From positions 1 through 64,000 of the forward strand of contig NZLU01000046.1 in NCBI GenBank assembly GCA_002692725.1: DNA of 64,000 nucleotides, in the 5' to 3' direction. The notes below the pieces were generated by a model. The model saw only the letters and a program-made list of their open reading frames with translations. It searched no databases and was not told where the DNA came from. Shown piece after piece: positions 1 through 7,701 of this stretch. How positions within the stretch are numbered: the stretch's first letter is position 1; every line of letters starts with the position of its first letter. This stretch comes from Ponticaulis sp. GTDB taxonomy: Bacteria > Pseudomonadota > Alphaproteobacteria > Caulobacterales > Hyphomonadaceae. Both the position numbers and the translations under genes were made by a program.

Positions 1-166
1 CGGAGAAGTGCGAACGACGTCTCTGTTTGTAGAGGCGCAATATGAGGATGCTTCTATCGCAGCGCATTTGCGTGATCGTGTTGGACGGGTTTTTTCCGTC
101 CTTCCCGCTGATTTGGAGAACGAAGACGGGTTCAAGCGTCGCCTGACGAGCGCGCTTCTTTTTTGA
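1..166 (+). CDS. 3' end of an unidentified protein gene
   Basis: The window opens inside a coding frame whose codons begin at base 2. It stays open for 54 codons and ends at a TGA at 164-166. The visible tail ends in GFKRRLTSALLF and is rich in charged and hydrophobic residues, as expected for the C-terminus of a soluble protein. The start and most of the protein lie outside the window, so no family can be named. It is followed by about 150 bases without a gene before the convergent tRNA-Asn. Confidence 0.5.
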   Translation, partial: GEVRTTSLFVEAQYEDASIAAHLRDRVGRVFSVLPADLENEDGFKRRLTSALLF

Positions 167-313
167 ACAGCCGCGCAAAGGCTGACACCTAGTATGATGC
201 AGTTTGTTCCTTAGCAGCGTTCGGCGTTCAAAATCGTTGGTGGGTTTTATGGTGGGTGATTGCTCTGAGTTACCGTAAAAACACAATAATAACAAGAGTT
301 TATGAGGGTGAAG

Positions 314-389
314 TGGCTCCGCGAGTAGGACTCGAACCTACGACCGGGCGATTAACAGTCGCCTGCTCTACCAACTGAGCTATCGCGGA
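314..389 (-). tRNA. tRNA-Asn (anticodon GTT)
   Basis: The minus strand folds as a complete 76-nt cloverleaf. It has an acceptor stem TCCGCGA/TCGCGGA, a D-arm with AGCTCAGTTGGTAGAGC, an anticodon loop with GTT, a T-arm with GGTTCGAGTCC, discriminator G and an encoded CCA at 314-316. It has its own promoter just upstream, so it is probably transcribed independently of the tRNA-Cys that originally lay upstream before the island inserted. Confidence 0.96.
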
Positions 390-404
390 ACAATTGGAGC
401 GGCG

Positions 405-433
405 GATATAACCAGAGGAATTCGCCGCGTCAA
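405..433 (-). promoter_or_regulatory. sigma70-type promoter of tRNA-Asn
   Basis: On the minus strand a TTGACG -35 box (428-433) and a TATATC -10 box (405-410) are separated by exactly 17 bases, ending 15 bases before the tRNA 5' end. The tRNA-Lys, tRNA-Val and tRNA-Cys genes of this window have the same TTGAC-N17 layout. Confidence 0.75.
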
Positions 434-455
434 ATATGAAATTCACCTTCGGGCC

Positions 456-490
456 AAAAAAAAAAAAAGAGGCGGGAGCGAACTCCCGCC
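456..490 (-). terminator. rho-independent terminator, minus strand
   Basis: A perfect 8-bp GC-rich stem (471-478 with 483-490) closes a CGAA loop. On the minus strand it is followed by TC and then 13 consecutive T (456-468). It faces transcription coming from the right. Without the island, the next minus-strand gene upstream is tRNA-Cys, so this was probably the tRNA-Cys terminator, now about 11 kb from the intact tRNA. Confidence 0.85.
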
Positions 491-639
491 GAGGCGTTGG
501 GTGATGGTGGGGTGTCTTCAAGGAGAAGACATCTTCTAGTTCCCATGATTCAATTAACGAGAAGTAAACGCGCAAAGTGCGTGGCACAGCGCTTTTCAGC
601 GCCATTGCACTCATAGCTCCGATGAAATTGTAAAGAAAC

Positions 640-686
640 TGGAGGCCCCGCCCGGAATCGAACCGGGGTACACGGATTTGCAATCC
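640..686. repeat. attL: partial tRNA-Cys repeat, left end of island
   Basis: These 47 bases repeat 11520-11566 with a single difference (A at 657 against C at 11537, in the T-loop). They cover the tRNA-Cys sequence from the anticodon arm to the 3' CCA, read on the minus strand, but the 5' half is missing here. This is the usual footprint of tyrosine-integrase insertion into a tRNA gene. Confidence 0.92.
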
Positions 687-693
687 CTCCACT

Positions 694-723
694 TTGACTG
701 AAACAAAAAGAGTTTCCTGTAAA
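694..723 (+). promoter_or_regulatory. candidate early promoter of the island with inverted repeat
   Basis: TTGACT (694-699) and TGTAAA (718-723) are 18 bases apart. The spacer contains an inverted repeat, GAAAC (700-704) and GTTTC (712-716). This lies only a few bases inside attL and is the only promoter-like sequence found ahead of the first island operon. If real, it implies that the first gene starts downstream of 730 rather than at the TTG at 694. Confidence 0.35.
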
Positions 724-1377
724 CGAACTTCTTTTGTTCACGACGAAGAATCAAACACTTACAGCGACAGTGTAAACGGTTTGCTGAACCCTGAAAGCGA
801 AAGCGCCGCGACCTCGGCAAAGGTCAGCGGCGCACGTGCAATCCACAAAGCAGAGCAAAAAGCACCTGACCTTCATACCCTTTTGAAGGAGACGAGCGCA
901 ATAGCGTTCGAAGTGGACACGGCCAGTCTGGACCCGGAAATGGTCGGGCTGATCGCCCTCTTAATTGATCTGGCAGACGACTACGAACCGGATGCAGATT
1001 TTGAACCTGAGCTTGGTTCGGTCGAAGGGATCATGGGCCGTCAAGAGCGATGGGCCGATGGAAGCACCGATGATCGCGAGTTAGACGACGAGCGCGAGCC
1101 TGATGAAGACTTTGAACCGTCTCTCGGCTCTCTGAATATCAGAATGCGTTCGGAGTATTTCCAACCGAAAGGGCGGATTTATACGGCTGGCATTCTCACA
1201 CCGGCGAGCCAGTCCCAAGCGAATTGGGCGGTCGGTACGTCTGACGATCTTGAATTTGATCCGCTCGATTATGGCGAGCACGATCCGGCGGACCTTGGCG
1301 AACTGCCTGAACACGGCTTCGCAAATCCCGACGATCCTTGCAGCGACGTTTTCGCAAAGGGAGGGCGCAATGTCTGA
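694..1377 (+). CDS. acidic repeat-containing hypothetical protein of the island
   Basis: The frame is open from the attL edge to a TGA at 1375-1377. The start is uncertain: TTG at 694 overlaps a promoter-like sequence, and later in-frame starts (TTG 781, GTG 913, ATG 940) lack good ribosome sites. The protein is very acidic and has two related blocks, DADFEPELGS then DEDFEPSLGS. Each is followed by a tryptophan segment (WADGSTDDRELDD and WAVGTSDDLEFDP). I recall similar acidic Asp/Glu-Pro-Leu-Gly proteins from alphaproteobacterial phage regions, without known function. Its end overlaps the next gene by 8 nt, which suggests translational coupling. No enzymatic motif is visible. Confidence 0.55.
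   Translation: MTETKRVSCKRTSFVHDEESNTYSDSVNGLLNPESESAATSAKVSGARAIHKAEQKAPDLHTLLKETSAIAFEVDTASLDPEMVGLIALLIDLADDYEPDADFEPELGSVEGIMGRQERWADGSTDDRELDDEREPDEDFEPSLGSLNIRMRSEYFQPKGRIYTAGILTPASQSQANWAVGTSDDLEFDPLDYGEHDPADLGELPEHGFANPDDPCSDVFAKGGRNV
718..778 (+). repeat. TGTAAACG pair, left end (candidate integrase arm sites)
   Basis: The octamer TGTAAACG occurs at 718-725 and 771-778. It recurs in the same orientation at the right end, at 11453-11460 and 11465-11472. Short repeats placed near both att sites are typical arm-type sites for tyrosine integrases. The role is inferred, not shown. Confidence 0.4.
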
Positions 1378-2251
1378 GGCCCTTTCCCTCCAATTCATCG
1401 AACACGCGACAGCAATGCAAACAGGGGCGCATGACGTAGCTTGCCCCCTCTGCGGACCTGATCGGAAATCGACTCATAATCGGGTACGGCGCGTTCTCCG
1501 GGTGTTCATCAAGCCTGACGGCTTCGTGACCTATACCTGCGCTCGGTGCGGCGCTGACGGCTATTTCCTGCCAGATGGGAAACGCGAAGTCAGAAAGCCT
1601 CACAACTCGCCTTCCATGTCGATAGTGACTCCTGATCACGACGCAAAGCAACGCAAGAAAGCCCGCTTCCTCTGGTCGCGTTCTGTCCCTGCTGAAGCGA
1701 CGGTGATGCGGTATCTTCAACAGTCTCGCGGGTATGGCGGCGAGATTCCCTCAACGATCCGGTTCCTTCCGGGGCGATATGGGCACCACCCGGCAATGAT
1801 CACGGCTTTCGGTATGGCTGAGGAAGTCGAATGCGGGCGGTATGAAATCCCACCTGGAAACGTTCAGGGCGTTCACCTGACTTTGCTCAAAGAGGACGGC
1901 AGCGGCAAGGCTGGCACGGATCGCGATAAACTAATGGTCGGTCCCTCAAAGGGCTTCCCGATCATGCTTGCGCCTCCCAACGACGGGCAGGGGCTAATCC
2001 TCTCCGAAGGCATTGAAAACGGGCTCTCAGCTCACGAGGCGACAGGCTTGGGGCTGTGGGTAGCAGGATCGGCGGGGCGGCTTGGATCGCTCGCCGCTTC
2101 TGTCCCTTCCTTCATTGAGAGCGTGACGATTGTGGCTGACGATGACCCGTCAGGCCGCAAAGGGGCAAGGGCGCTCGCCTTTGCCCTTACGGCGCGGAAT
2201 ATCGAAGTTCTGAGCACGGCTCCCATCGACGAAGAGGAGGCCGCTGCATGA
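1370..2251 (+). CDS. Toprim domain primase-like protein
   Basis: This 293-residue protein starts at ATG 1370 behind a GGGAGGG ribosome site; the longer open frame from 1250 lacks such support. An N-terminal zinc ribbon is visible as CPLCG (Cys25, Cys28) and CARCG (Cys57, Cys60). The C-terminal half carries a Toprim fold with Glu213 in ILSEGIENG and a DDDPSG metal motif at about 257-262. Proteins of this build make primers or act as primase fragments in phages and satellites. With the RepA-like ATPase two genes downstream it probably forms the island's replication module. The next gene overlaps by 4 nt (ATGA). Confidence 0.8.
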   Translation: MSEALSLQFIEHATAMQTGAHDVACPLCGPDRKSTHNRVRRVLRVFIKPDGFVTYTCARCGADGYFLPDGKREVRKPHNSPSMSIVTPDHDAKQRKKARFLWSRSVPAEATVMRYLQQSRGYGGEIPSTIRFLPGRYGHHPAMITAFGMAEEVECGRYEIPPGNVQGVHLTLLKEDGSGKAGTDRDKLMVGPSKGFPIMLAPPNDGQGLILSEGIENGLSAHEATGLGLWVAGSAGRLGSLAASVPSFIESVTIVADDDPSGRKGARALAFALTARNIEVLSTAPIDEEEAAA

Positions 2252-2565
2252 CCTTCGATCAAATTATCGAGTTGGCTTCGGCTGGTGATGGCACTGACGG
2301 CTGGGGTGCGCCGGTCAATACATGGACGGTGACGGATACGTTCCGGGCTCGAGTTATAACAGAAACGGGCGAGGAATTCGTCAACGGCGGACTATCGGAC
2401 ACGATGCGGAAAAGGATCGCGGTCGAGACTTACTATCGCACAGACATTAAATCCTCTGATCGGCTGATATGGCAGGGGGAGACATACGAAATCACCTCGT
2501 TAGTCACGCGTCCCCGACGTAACAGGCTGCATATCCAAGCCGTTTTCACGGAGGGCGTTGGATGA
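2248..2565 (+). CDS. phage head-tail adaptor protein
   Basis: This small 105-residue protein resembles the SPP1 gp16 / HK97 gp10-type head closure family. It has a compact beta-rich fold, a middle segment RKRIAVETYYRTDIKSSDRL, and the typical WQGETYEITS strand followed by a basic strand. Such proteins dock under the portal and form the interface to which a tail attaches. It sits, unusually, between two replication genes and overlaps both by 4 nt (ATGA junctions), so it is co-translated with them. A head-completion protein without tail genes fits a satellite that recruits helper tails. Confidence 0.75.
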   Translation: MTFDQIIELASAGDGTDGWGAPVNTWTVTDTFRARVITETGEEFVNGGLSDTMRKRIAVETYYRTDIKSSDRLIWQGETYEITSLVTRPRRNRLHIQAVFTEGVG

Positions 2566-3779
2566 CACTCGACGTGAACGACATTCACCGAACAAATGGG
2601 CTAGATGCAGTCAGAGACATTATGGACGGCGCTAGGCCGGTTCAGCCTCGCAAGCCGGAAAGGGCTGTGACGGCTTCCCCATTCATCGCGGTAGACCCTG
2701 CCAAGCTCCCAGCTCGGCAATGTCTCTATGGCCGGAACATTTTCCGCAAATACCTTCACGTCACTGTTGCGCCTGGGGGTGTCGGCAAGTCCAATCTGGC
2801 GATCGCTGAAAGCCTCGCAATGGTCGCTTGTCGAAACCTCTTAGGCCAGTGGGTGAAAGAGCCTCTGAACGTCTGGTACTTCAACCTTGAAGATCCACTC
2901 GATGAAATCCAGCGGCGCTATGCGGCGGCTATCCAGCACTACGGGCTGAAGCCTGAAGACCTCAAAGGCAAGCTCTACATCGATAGCGGGCGCGATCAGC
3001 GGCTTGTCATGGCTTCCATCGAAAAGAACCGGCCAGTCATCAACGAGGCCACGTCAAAAGCTATCCTCGCAGAGATGCGGGAGAAGAGAATCGACGTGGT
3101 GATTATCGACCCGTTCATCAGCTCTCACGCGGTCAACGAAAACGACAACGTTGGAATTGATATGGTCGCGAAGGAATGGGCGCGGATTGCCGATAAGGCC
3201 AATGCAGCGGTTCACCTGATACACCATACCCGCAAGGCTTCAGGCGATGCTGAAGTGAATGCCGAAAGCTCACGAGGTGGAAAGGCGCTCACGGATGCAG
3301 CCCGCGACGTTCGGACGATCAACCGAATGACAGAGGAACAGGGCGTAGAGGCTGGCGTGGATAATCACCGGCGCTTCTTTCGGGTTATCTCTGACAAGTG
3401 CAACCTAGCCCCGCCTGCTGAACGCTCTGACTGGTACTGTCTGGAAAGCGAGACGCTTGCCAATGGTGACAGTGTGGGCGTGGTTGTCCCTTGGTCATGG
3501 CCTAATCAATTTGATGAACTGACACCTGAGAGGGTGCTTGAAGTTCAGAAGGCTCTGGCCGGTCAACAGAAGCGCAAGGACGTGCGAGCGGACGATTGGG
3601 CGGGGGACACCATAGCAACGGTGTTTGGGCTCGATACTGACAACAAAGCGCACAAGGCAAAGATCAAAAAATGGATCGCTCACTGGCTCAAAGTCGGGGT
3701 GCTGACTGAGGCGACGATCAAGGACAACAAGGGCAAAGACCGCGCTATTCTCGACCGTGGAGAGTGGCAAGATGTGTAG
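2562..3779 (+). CDS. RepA-like AAA ATPase / replicative helicase
   Basis: This 405-residue protein has a RecA-type ATPase core of the AAA_25/RepA family. Walker A is APGGVGKS (70-77), Walker B is DVVIID (178-183), and a downstream HHTRK motif at about 221-225 fits the sensor region. Hexameric helicases of this family unwind satellite and plasmid origins. The C-terminal 100 residues look like a helix-turn-helix DNA-binding tail (WIAHWLKVGVL). It overlaps the adaptor gene by 4 nt and ends directly before a non-coding locus of iterons and hairpins that could be its origin. Confidence 0.8.
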   Translation: MTLDVNDIHRTNGLDAVRDIMDGARPVQPRKPERAVTASPFIAVDPAKLPARQCLYGRNIFRKYLHVTVAPGGVGKSNLAIAESLAMVACRNLLGQWVKEPLNVWYFNLEDPLDEIQRRYAAAIQHYGLKPEDLKGKLYIDSGRDQRLVMASIEKNRPVINEATSKAILAEMREKRIDVVIIDPFISSHAVNENDNVGIDMVAKEWARIADKANAAVHLIHHTRKASGDAEVNAESSRGGKALTDAARDVRTINRMTEEQGVEAGVDNHRRFFRVISDKCNLAPPAERSDWYCLESETLANGDSVGVVVPWSWPNQFDELTPERVLEVQKALAGQQKRKDVRADDWAGDTIATVFGLDTDNKAHKAKIKKWIAHWLKVGVLTEATIKDNKGKDRAILDRGEWQDV

Positions 3780-4061
3780 CCTTCTCCAGTCTATAAATCG
3801 AAGTGCGGAAGAGTGCGGAAGTGGAGAAATCTATCTGTCCCGCACTCTCCAAACACAAGTGCGGACAAGTGCGGAAGTGGGGGTGACAGTCGTACCGCCC
3901 CAGTTGGATATCCCCTTTAGGGGATACCTACTGCGGGTGGGTAGACAAACCCACTTAACCGAAGTGCGCAAACTGGTCCCAATGCCCCGAATTCTGGTGT
4001 GGGGGGAAACCGTTGTATGGGGTTTCGCTTTCGCTCTCGCAGAAATGGGGAGGGCTTTCGG
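3780..4061 (+). other. non-coding iteron and hairpin locus, candidate origin or packaging site
   Basis: These 282 bases between the helicase and terminase genes hold four direct copies of AGTGCGGA (3802, 3812, 3858, 3868) in two pairs with a 10-bp step, one per helix turn. The paired unit repeats 56 bp apart (23 of 26 bases the same). One inverted copy (CCGCACT, 3840-3846) and a variant AGTGCGCA (3962) also occur. Two perfect hairpins follow: TATCCCC/GGGGATA (3908-3925) and GTGGGT/ACCCAC (about 3936-3953). This is expected for a replication origin bound by an initiator, or for a cos/pac site beside terL. The choice is open. Confidence 0.6.
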
Positions 4062-5576
4062 GTGAAGAACTCCACCAAGGCAATCAAATTCCTCGAAAGT
4101 CTGAAGATTCCAGAAGGGCCAAAAGCGGGCCAGGCGCTCAAGCTGGCACCGTTTCAGAAGCAATTCATTCGCGGCGCGATGGAGAAGGGAATCAATATCG
4201 CTTGCCTCAGCATTGGCCGGGGCAATGCGAAAACGGCGCTCTCTTCCGGGCTCGCCCTCGGTGATCTTCTCGGTGAGTGGGATAGCCAGCCCCGGCGCGA
4301 AATTATCATTGCGGCGAGAACTCGCGACCAAGGCCGGATCGCCTTCAATTTTGTCGTGGGATTTCTGGATAGCTTGTCAGATGAAATCCGTGAACAAATC
4401 ACCGTTCGCAAATCTCCACGGCTGGAAATCGAATTTGATGGCGACGGCGGCGGCCACATCATTCGCGTGATCGCGGCAGACGGCAAGTCTGCACTCGGCA
4501 CGGCTCCGACGCTCGTGATCATGGATGAACGCGGCCACTGGATGATCGAACAAGGTGACGCTCTTGAAGCGGCACTGATTTCCGGCCTGCACAAACGCGG
4601 CGGACGGGCTTTGATCATTTCCACGTCTGCGCCTGACGACACACACCCGTTTTCCAGATGGCTCGATGAACCGCAAGACGGTGTTTATATTCAGGAACAC
4701 AGACCATCCAGCGGACTGCCTGCTGACGATCTGGAAAGTCTCGAACAAGCAAATCCCGGCGCAAAATGTGGGATCGGTGCGGACCTCAAAACGCTTGAAC
4801 GAGAAGCGAAACGGGCGATTGCGCGGGGCGGTTCTGCCCTCACTTCCTTTCGGCTCTACAACCGGAATGAGCGCGTCTCAGATGCAAACCGCGACGTGGT
4901 TTTGACCGTCGATGAATGGCTTGCCTGCGAGGCTTCAAACCTTCCGCCGCGACAAGGCCAAGTCGTGATCGGTGTAGACCTCGGCGGCTCGGCCTCCATG
5001 TCAGCGGCGGCGTTTTACTGGCCTGAAACGGGCCGTCTCGAATGTGTCGGCACGTTCCCATCAAATCCCGGTTTACTGGATCGCGGCCAGCGCGACGGCG
5101 TGGGGGATCGCTATGTGGAGATGAACCGGCGCGGGGAACTTGGAACGCTCGGTGATCAGACTGTGCCGATTGCGGCATGGCTTAGCCACACCATGAACCA
5201 TGTGGAAGGGCAGACGGTGGCGGCGATCATTGCCGACAGGTTCAAGCAAGCTGAATTAGGTGAGGCCATACAGGCGGCAGGCATTCGTTCTCCGGTGATC
5301 TGGCGCGGTACGGGCTGGCGTGATGGAAACGAAGACGTGGAACGCTTCCAGCGCGCCGCATATGACGGGCAAGTCATCTCGACGCCTTCACTTCTGCTCC
5401 GGTCAGCATTCGCGGACGCCGTTGTTCTTCGCGATCCTGCCAACAATGCCAAGCTCGCCAAGGGCCGTTCTCGGGGCCGGATTGATCCAGTGCAAGCCTC
5501 GGTGATCGCGGTCGCTGAAGGCGCTCGGATTATGGCGCGACCTCTTCACAAAGGGGGGCGCATGGCATGGGGCTGA
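4062..5576 (+). CDS. terL: phage terminase large subunit
   Basis: TerL is the packaging motor and headful/cos nuclease. The protein is 504 residues from GTG 4062, which has a GGGGAGG ribosome site 8 bases upstream; an ATG at 4017 is an alternative. The N-terminal segment KLAPFQKQFI is typical of the family. The ATPase has a variant Walker A, GRGNAKT (52-58), and Walker B LVIMDE (151-156). The C-terminal RNaseH-like nuclease begins with VVIGVDLGGS, and further acidic residues lie in AAIIADRF and RDPANN. No small terminase is recognisable upstream; the HNH gene follows with a 10-nt overlap. Confidence 0.9.
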   Translation: MKNSTKAIKFLESLKIPEGPKAGQALKLAPFQKQFIRGAMEKGINIACLSIGRGNAKTALSSGLALGDLLGEWDSQPRREIIIAARTRDQGRIAFNFVVGFLDSLSDEIREQITVRKSPRLEIEFDGDGGGHIIRVIAADGKSALGTAPTLVIMDERGHWMIEQGDALEAALISGLHKRGGRALIISTSAPDDTHPFSRWLDEPQDGVYIQEHRPSSGLPADDLESLEQANPGAKCGIGADLKTLEREAKRAIARGGSALTSFRLYNRNERVSDANRDVVLTVDEWLACEASNLPPRQGQVVIGVDLGGSASMSAAAFYWPETGRLECVGTFPSNPGLLDRGQRDGVGDRYVEMNRRGELGTLGDQTVPIAAWLSHTMNHVEGQTVAAIIADRFKQAELGEAIQAAGIRSPVIWRGTGWRDGNEDVERFQRAAYDGQVISTPSLLLRSAFADAVVLRDPANNAKLAKGRSRGRIDPVQASVIAVAEGARIMARPLHKGGRMAWG

Positions 5577-5869
5577 AAACCTTCAAACGGTATTCCCGGC
5601 ACATCACACGCGGGCCACGCTGGAAGGCGATAAGGGTCCAGGCGCTTCAGCGTGACGGCTGGAAATGCGTTCAATGCGGCGAAAAAGTCGGGCTGGAAAT
5701 CGACCACATCAAGCCGGTGCGGGATCGTCCAGACCTCGCATGGTCTCTCGACAATCTTCAATCACTCTGCGGGCGTTGTCACGCTCGCAAAACACGAACC
5801 GAAGCGGGCCTGAAGCCCTTACCGCCAACGCGCCAAGCATGGCGGTCTCTACTCCAAAAAGGACTTTAA
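5567..5869 (+). CDS. HNH endonuclease
   Basis: This 100-residue protein has a complete HNH site: a zinc pair CVQCG, the catalytic LEIDHIKPV, a central asparagine in LDNLQSLC, and a second zinc pair CGRCH. In HK97-type phages an HNH protein encoded next to the terminase stimulates cos cleavage by TerL, and this position (overlapping terL by 10 nt, directly before the capsid gene) suggests the same packaging role. The start at ATG 5567 was preferred because homologues start close to such a Lys/Arg-rich N-terminus; ATG 5562 belongs to the terL frame. Confidence 0.88.
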   Translation: MGLKTFKRYSRHITRGPRWKAIRVQALQRDGWKCVQCGEKVGLEIDHIKPVRDRPDLAWSLDNLQSLCGRCHARKTRTEAGLKPLPPTRQAWRSLLQKGL

Positions 5870-5871
5870 AA

Positions 5872-7146
5872 ATGCTCAATTCGGTAAAAATCTCACATCG
5901 CCAATCAGAGATTCGGCAAAGCCTTGCCGCACTCGTTGGCAAGCCTGAACTCACTGACGACGAAACCCGTTCGATGGAAACACTCGACACGGAATATCGT
6001 CAGAACGAAACCAAATACCGTGCAGCGCTTATCGCGGAAGATGAAGAACGTCGCGATGCTGGAAAGGAACTCGAAACCCGCTCTGGCAATGAATGGGCTG
6101 AACTGGTCGGCAAGTTCGAAATGCGCCAAGTAGCGTTGGCGCTCGACGAAGGCCGCGCACTCGACGGTGCAACGGCTGAAATCGTGCAGGAACTTCGTTC
6201 AAAAGGCGGTTATCGCGGGATGCCAGTCCCTTGGCAGGCGCTTGAACTTCGTGCCGGCGAAACAGTCGCAAGCGGAACGCCTGACCCGTTGCAAACCCGG
6301 CCAATCATCGACCGGCTTTTCCCTGACTCGGTGGCGTCTCGCATGGGCGCTCAAATGATCAGCATTGATGCAGGCGCGACGGAATGGCCGGTTGTGACAA
6401 GCTCCGTGAGTGCCGGGTGGGCAAATGGTGAAACCGCCAACGTGCCTGGGCCTTCTGCCTTTGCAACTACTGACAAAGCTCTGAAGCCTGAACAGAACCT
6501 TGGTATTCAGATGAAGATTACCCGCAAAGCTCTGAAGCAATCCGGCGATGCTCTGGAACAGGCCGTGCGCCGCGATATGAACTCGGCAATCGGGCAGGCG
6601 ATGGACGCGGCAATCTTTCTCGGTGCAGGTTCAAGCGGTGAACCGCTCGGTGTGATCACGGGTCAATCGACATATGGGATCACGGCAACCGACGCGGGCG
6701 CATTGGCAGACTGGGCGGCATTCCGGGCCGGAGTGGTTCGCTTCATGAGTGCGAATGCGGCGGGCTCGCCCAACTCGGTGCGGGCGCTGATCCGTCCTGA
6801 ACTCTGGTCACTTCTCGATGACACCCTGATTTCAGGAACTGCGGTCAGTGAATGGGATCGGCTTGTGAAGCATATTCCGTCCGGAAATATTGCCATGAGC
6901 ACAAATGCGCTTGCAGACCCTTCCGGCGATCCGTCTGAAACGCAAGTTCTCTTGACCACTTCAGCGGGCGGCGTTGCGCCGATCTTCGTGGGTGTCTGGG
7001 GCGGTGTGGATCTGATCCGCGACCCGTATTCGGACGCACAAAGCGGCGGGCTTCGGCTCACTGCCTTGACCACGGCTGACGTGACGGTGGCCCGACCGTC
7101 TCAACTCGAACTGATCACCGGCCTTGAACTGGAAGTGAGCGAATAA
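5872..7146 (+). CDS. HK97-family major capsid protein
   Basis: This 424-residue protein starts at ATG 5872, two bases after the HNH stop; the longer open frame from 5665 overlaps the HNH gene and is not needed. Residues 1-80 form a charged helical delta domain, a scaffold removed by the prohead protease in HK97-type heads. From about residue 110 the HK97 fold follows, with AMDAAIFLGAGSSGEPLGV in the A-domain region and a C-terminal beta segment ending ELITGLELEVSE. The stop overlaps the start of the protease gene (TAATG). This is the shell protein of the island's own capsid. Confidence 0.92.
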   Translation: MLNSVKISHRQSEIRQSLAALVGKPELTDDETRSMETLDTEYRQNETKYRAALIAEDEERRDAGKELETRSGNEWAELVGKFEMRQVALALDEGRALDGATAEIVQELRSKGGYRGMPVPWQALELRAGETVASGTPDPLQTRPIIDRLFPDSVASRMGAQMISIDAGATEWPVVTSSVSAGWANGETANVPGPSAFATTDKALKPEQNLGIQMKITRKALKQSGDALEQAVRRDMNSAIGQAMDAAIFLGAGSSGEPLGVITGQSTYGITATDAGALADWAAFRAGVVRFMSANAAGSPNSVRALIRPELWSLLDDTLISGTAVSEWDRLVKHIPSGNIAMSTNALADPSGDPSETQVLLTTSAGGVAPIFVGVWGGVDLIRDPYSDAQSGGLRLTALTTADVTVARPSQLELITGLELEVSE

Positions 7147-7700
7147 TGCTCTGGGGCGTTGATCATGGCGCTTTAGAGGTGCGGGCAGAAGGCGGGGAAA
7201 CTCGCCTTCGTGCCTCGTTTCCTTATGGCGTTGAGACCGAATTAGCAGAAGGCAGAAGCGAAGTTTTTGCTTCACGTGCATTTGCTGAACGGATCGAGCG
7301 CGGGGAGGAAATTCACCTTCTCTCCGGGCATGACTACAACAAGCCATTGGCAAGCCGATCAGCGGGAACGCTCGAATTGAGAGACACTGACACGGCGCTC
7401 GAAATTGAGGCCAGAATCCAAACCGGAACGAGTTGGGCGCGGGATTTCCTCGCGGCTCATGCTGCGGGCCTTATTCGCGGGCTATCTCCGGGATTCAGGG
7501 CAGCACGCGGCGGCGAGCGCATTGAACGGCGGAGCAATGGGCTTCTCCGAACGGTGACGAATGCGTCTCTGTTTGAACTCTCGGCAGTCACGCGGCCAGC
7601 CTACAGCCAAGCGCAAATTGAGGCGAGAAGCTGGGGGCTCACTACGAGTTCACGCAGTGAAGCGGCTTCGGTGTCACACCTCAAACGGTGGAGGCTCTGA
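7146..7700 (+). CDS. HK97-family prohead protease
   Basis: This 184-residue serine protease belongs to the HK97 gp4 (peptidase U35) type, which trims the capsid delta domain during maturation. The catalytic His62 is in LSGHDYNKPLA, and Ser113 in GLSPGFRA is the likely nucleophile. The downstream strand FELSAVTRPAY, usual for the family, is present. It follows the capsid gene with a TAATG overlap. In most HK97 clusters the protease lies upstream of the capsid and the portal comes first; here the order is capsid, protease, connector, portal. Confidence 0.9.
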   Translation: MLWGVDHGALEVRAEGGETRLRASFPYGVETELAEGRSEVFASRAFAERIERGEEIHLLSGHDYNKPLASRSAGTLELRDTDTALEIEARIQTGTSWARDFLAAHAAGLIRGLSPGFRAARGGERIERRSNGLLRTVTNASLFELSAVTRPAYSQAQIEARSWGLTTSSRSEAASVSHLKRWRL

Positions 7701-7701
7701 C

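Noticed and set aside
300..692. 130-residue minus-strand frame
   Set aside because: It runs across tRNA-Asn, its promoter, the terminator and the attL repeat, so it cannot be a protein gene.
3757..4065. 102-residue open frame across the iteron region, possible small terminase
   Set aside because: Its codons run through the repeats and hairpins, it has no ribosome site or recognisable TerS helix-turn-helix, and it overlaps both neighbours. Better read as non-coding.
5665..5871. N-terminal extension of the capsid frame
   Set aside because: It lies inside the HNH gene in another frame. The ATG at 5872 gives the expected delta domain at the N-terminus.
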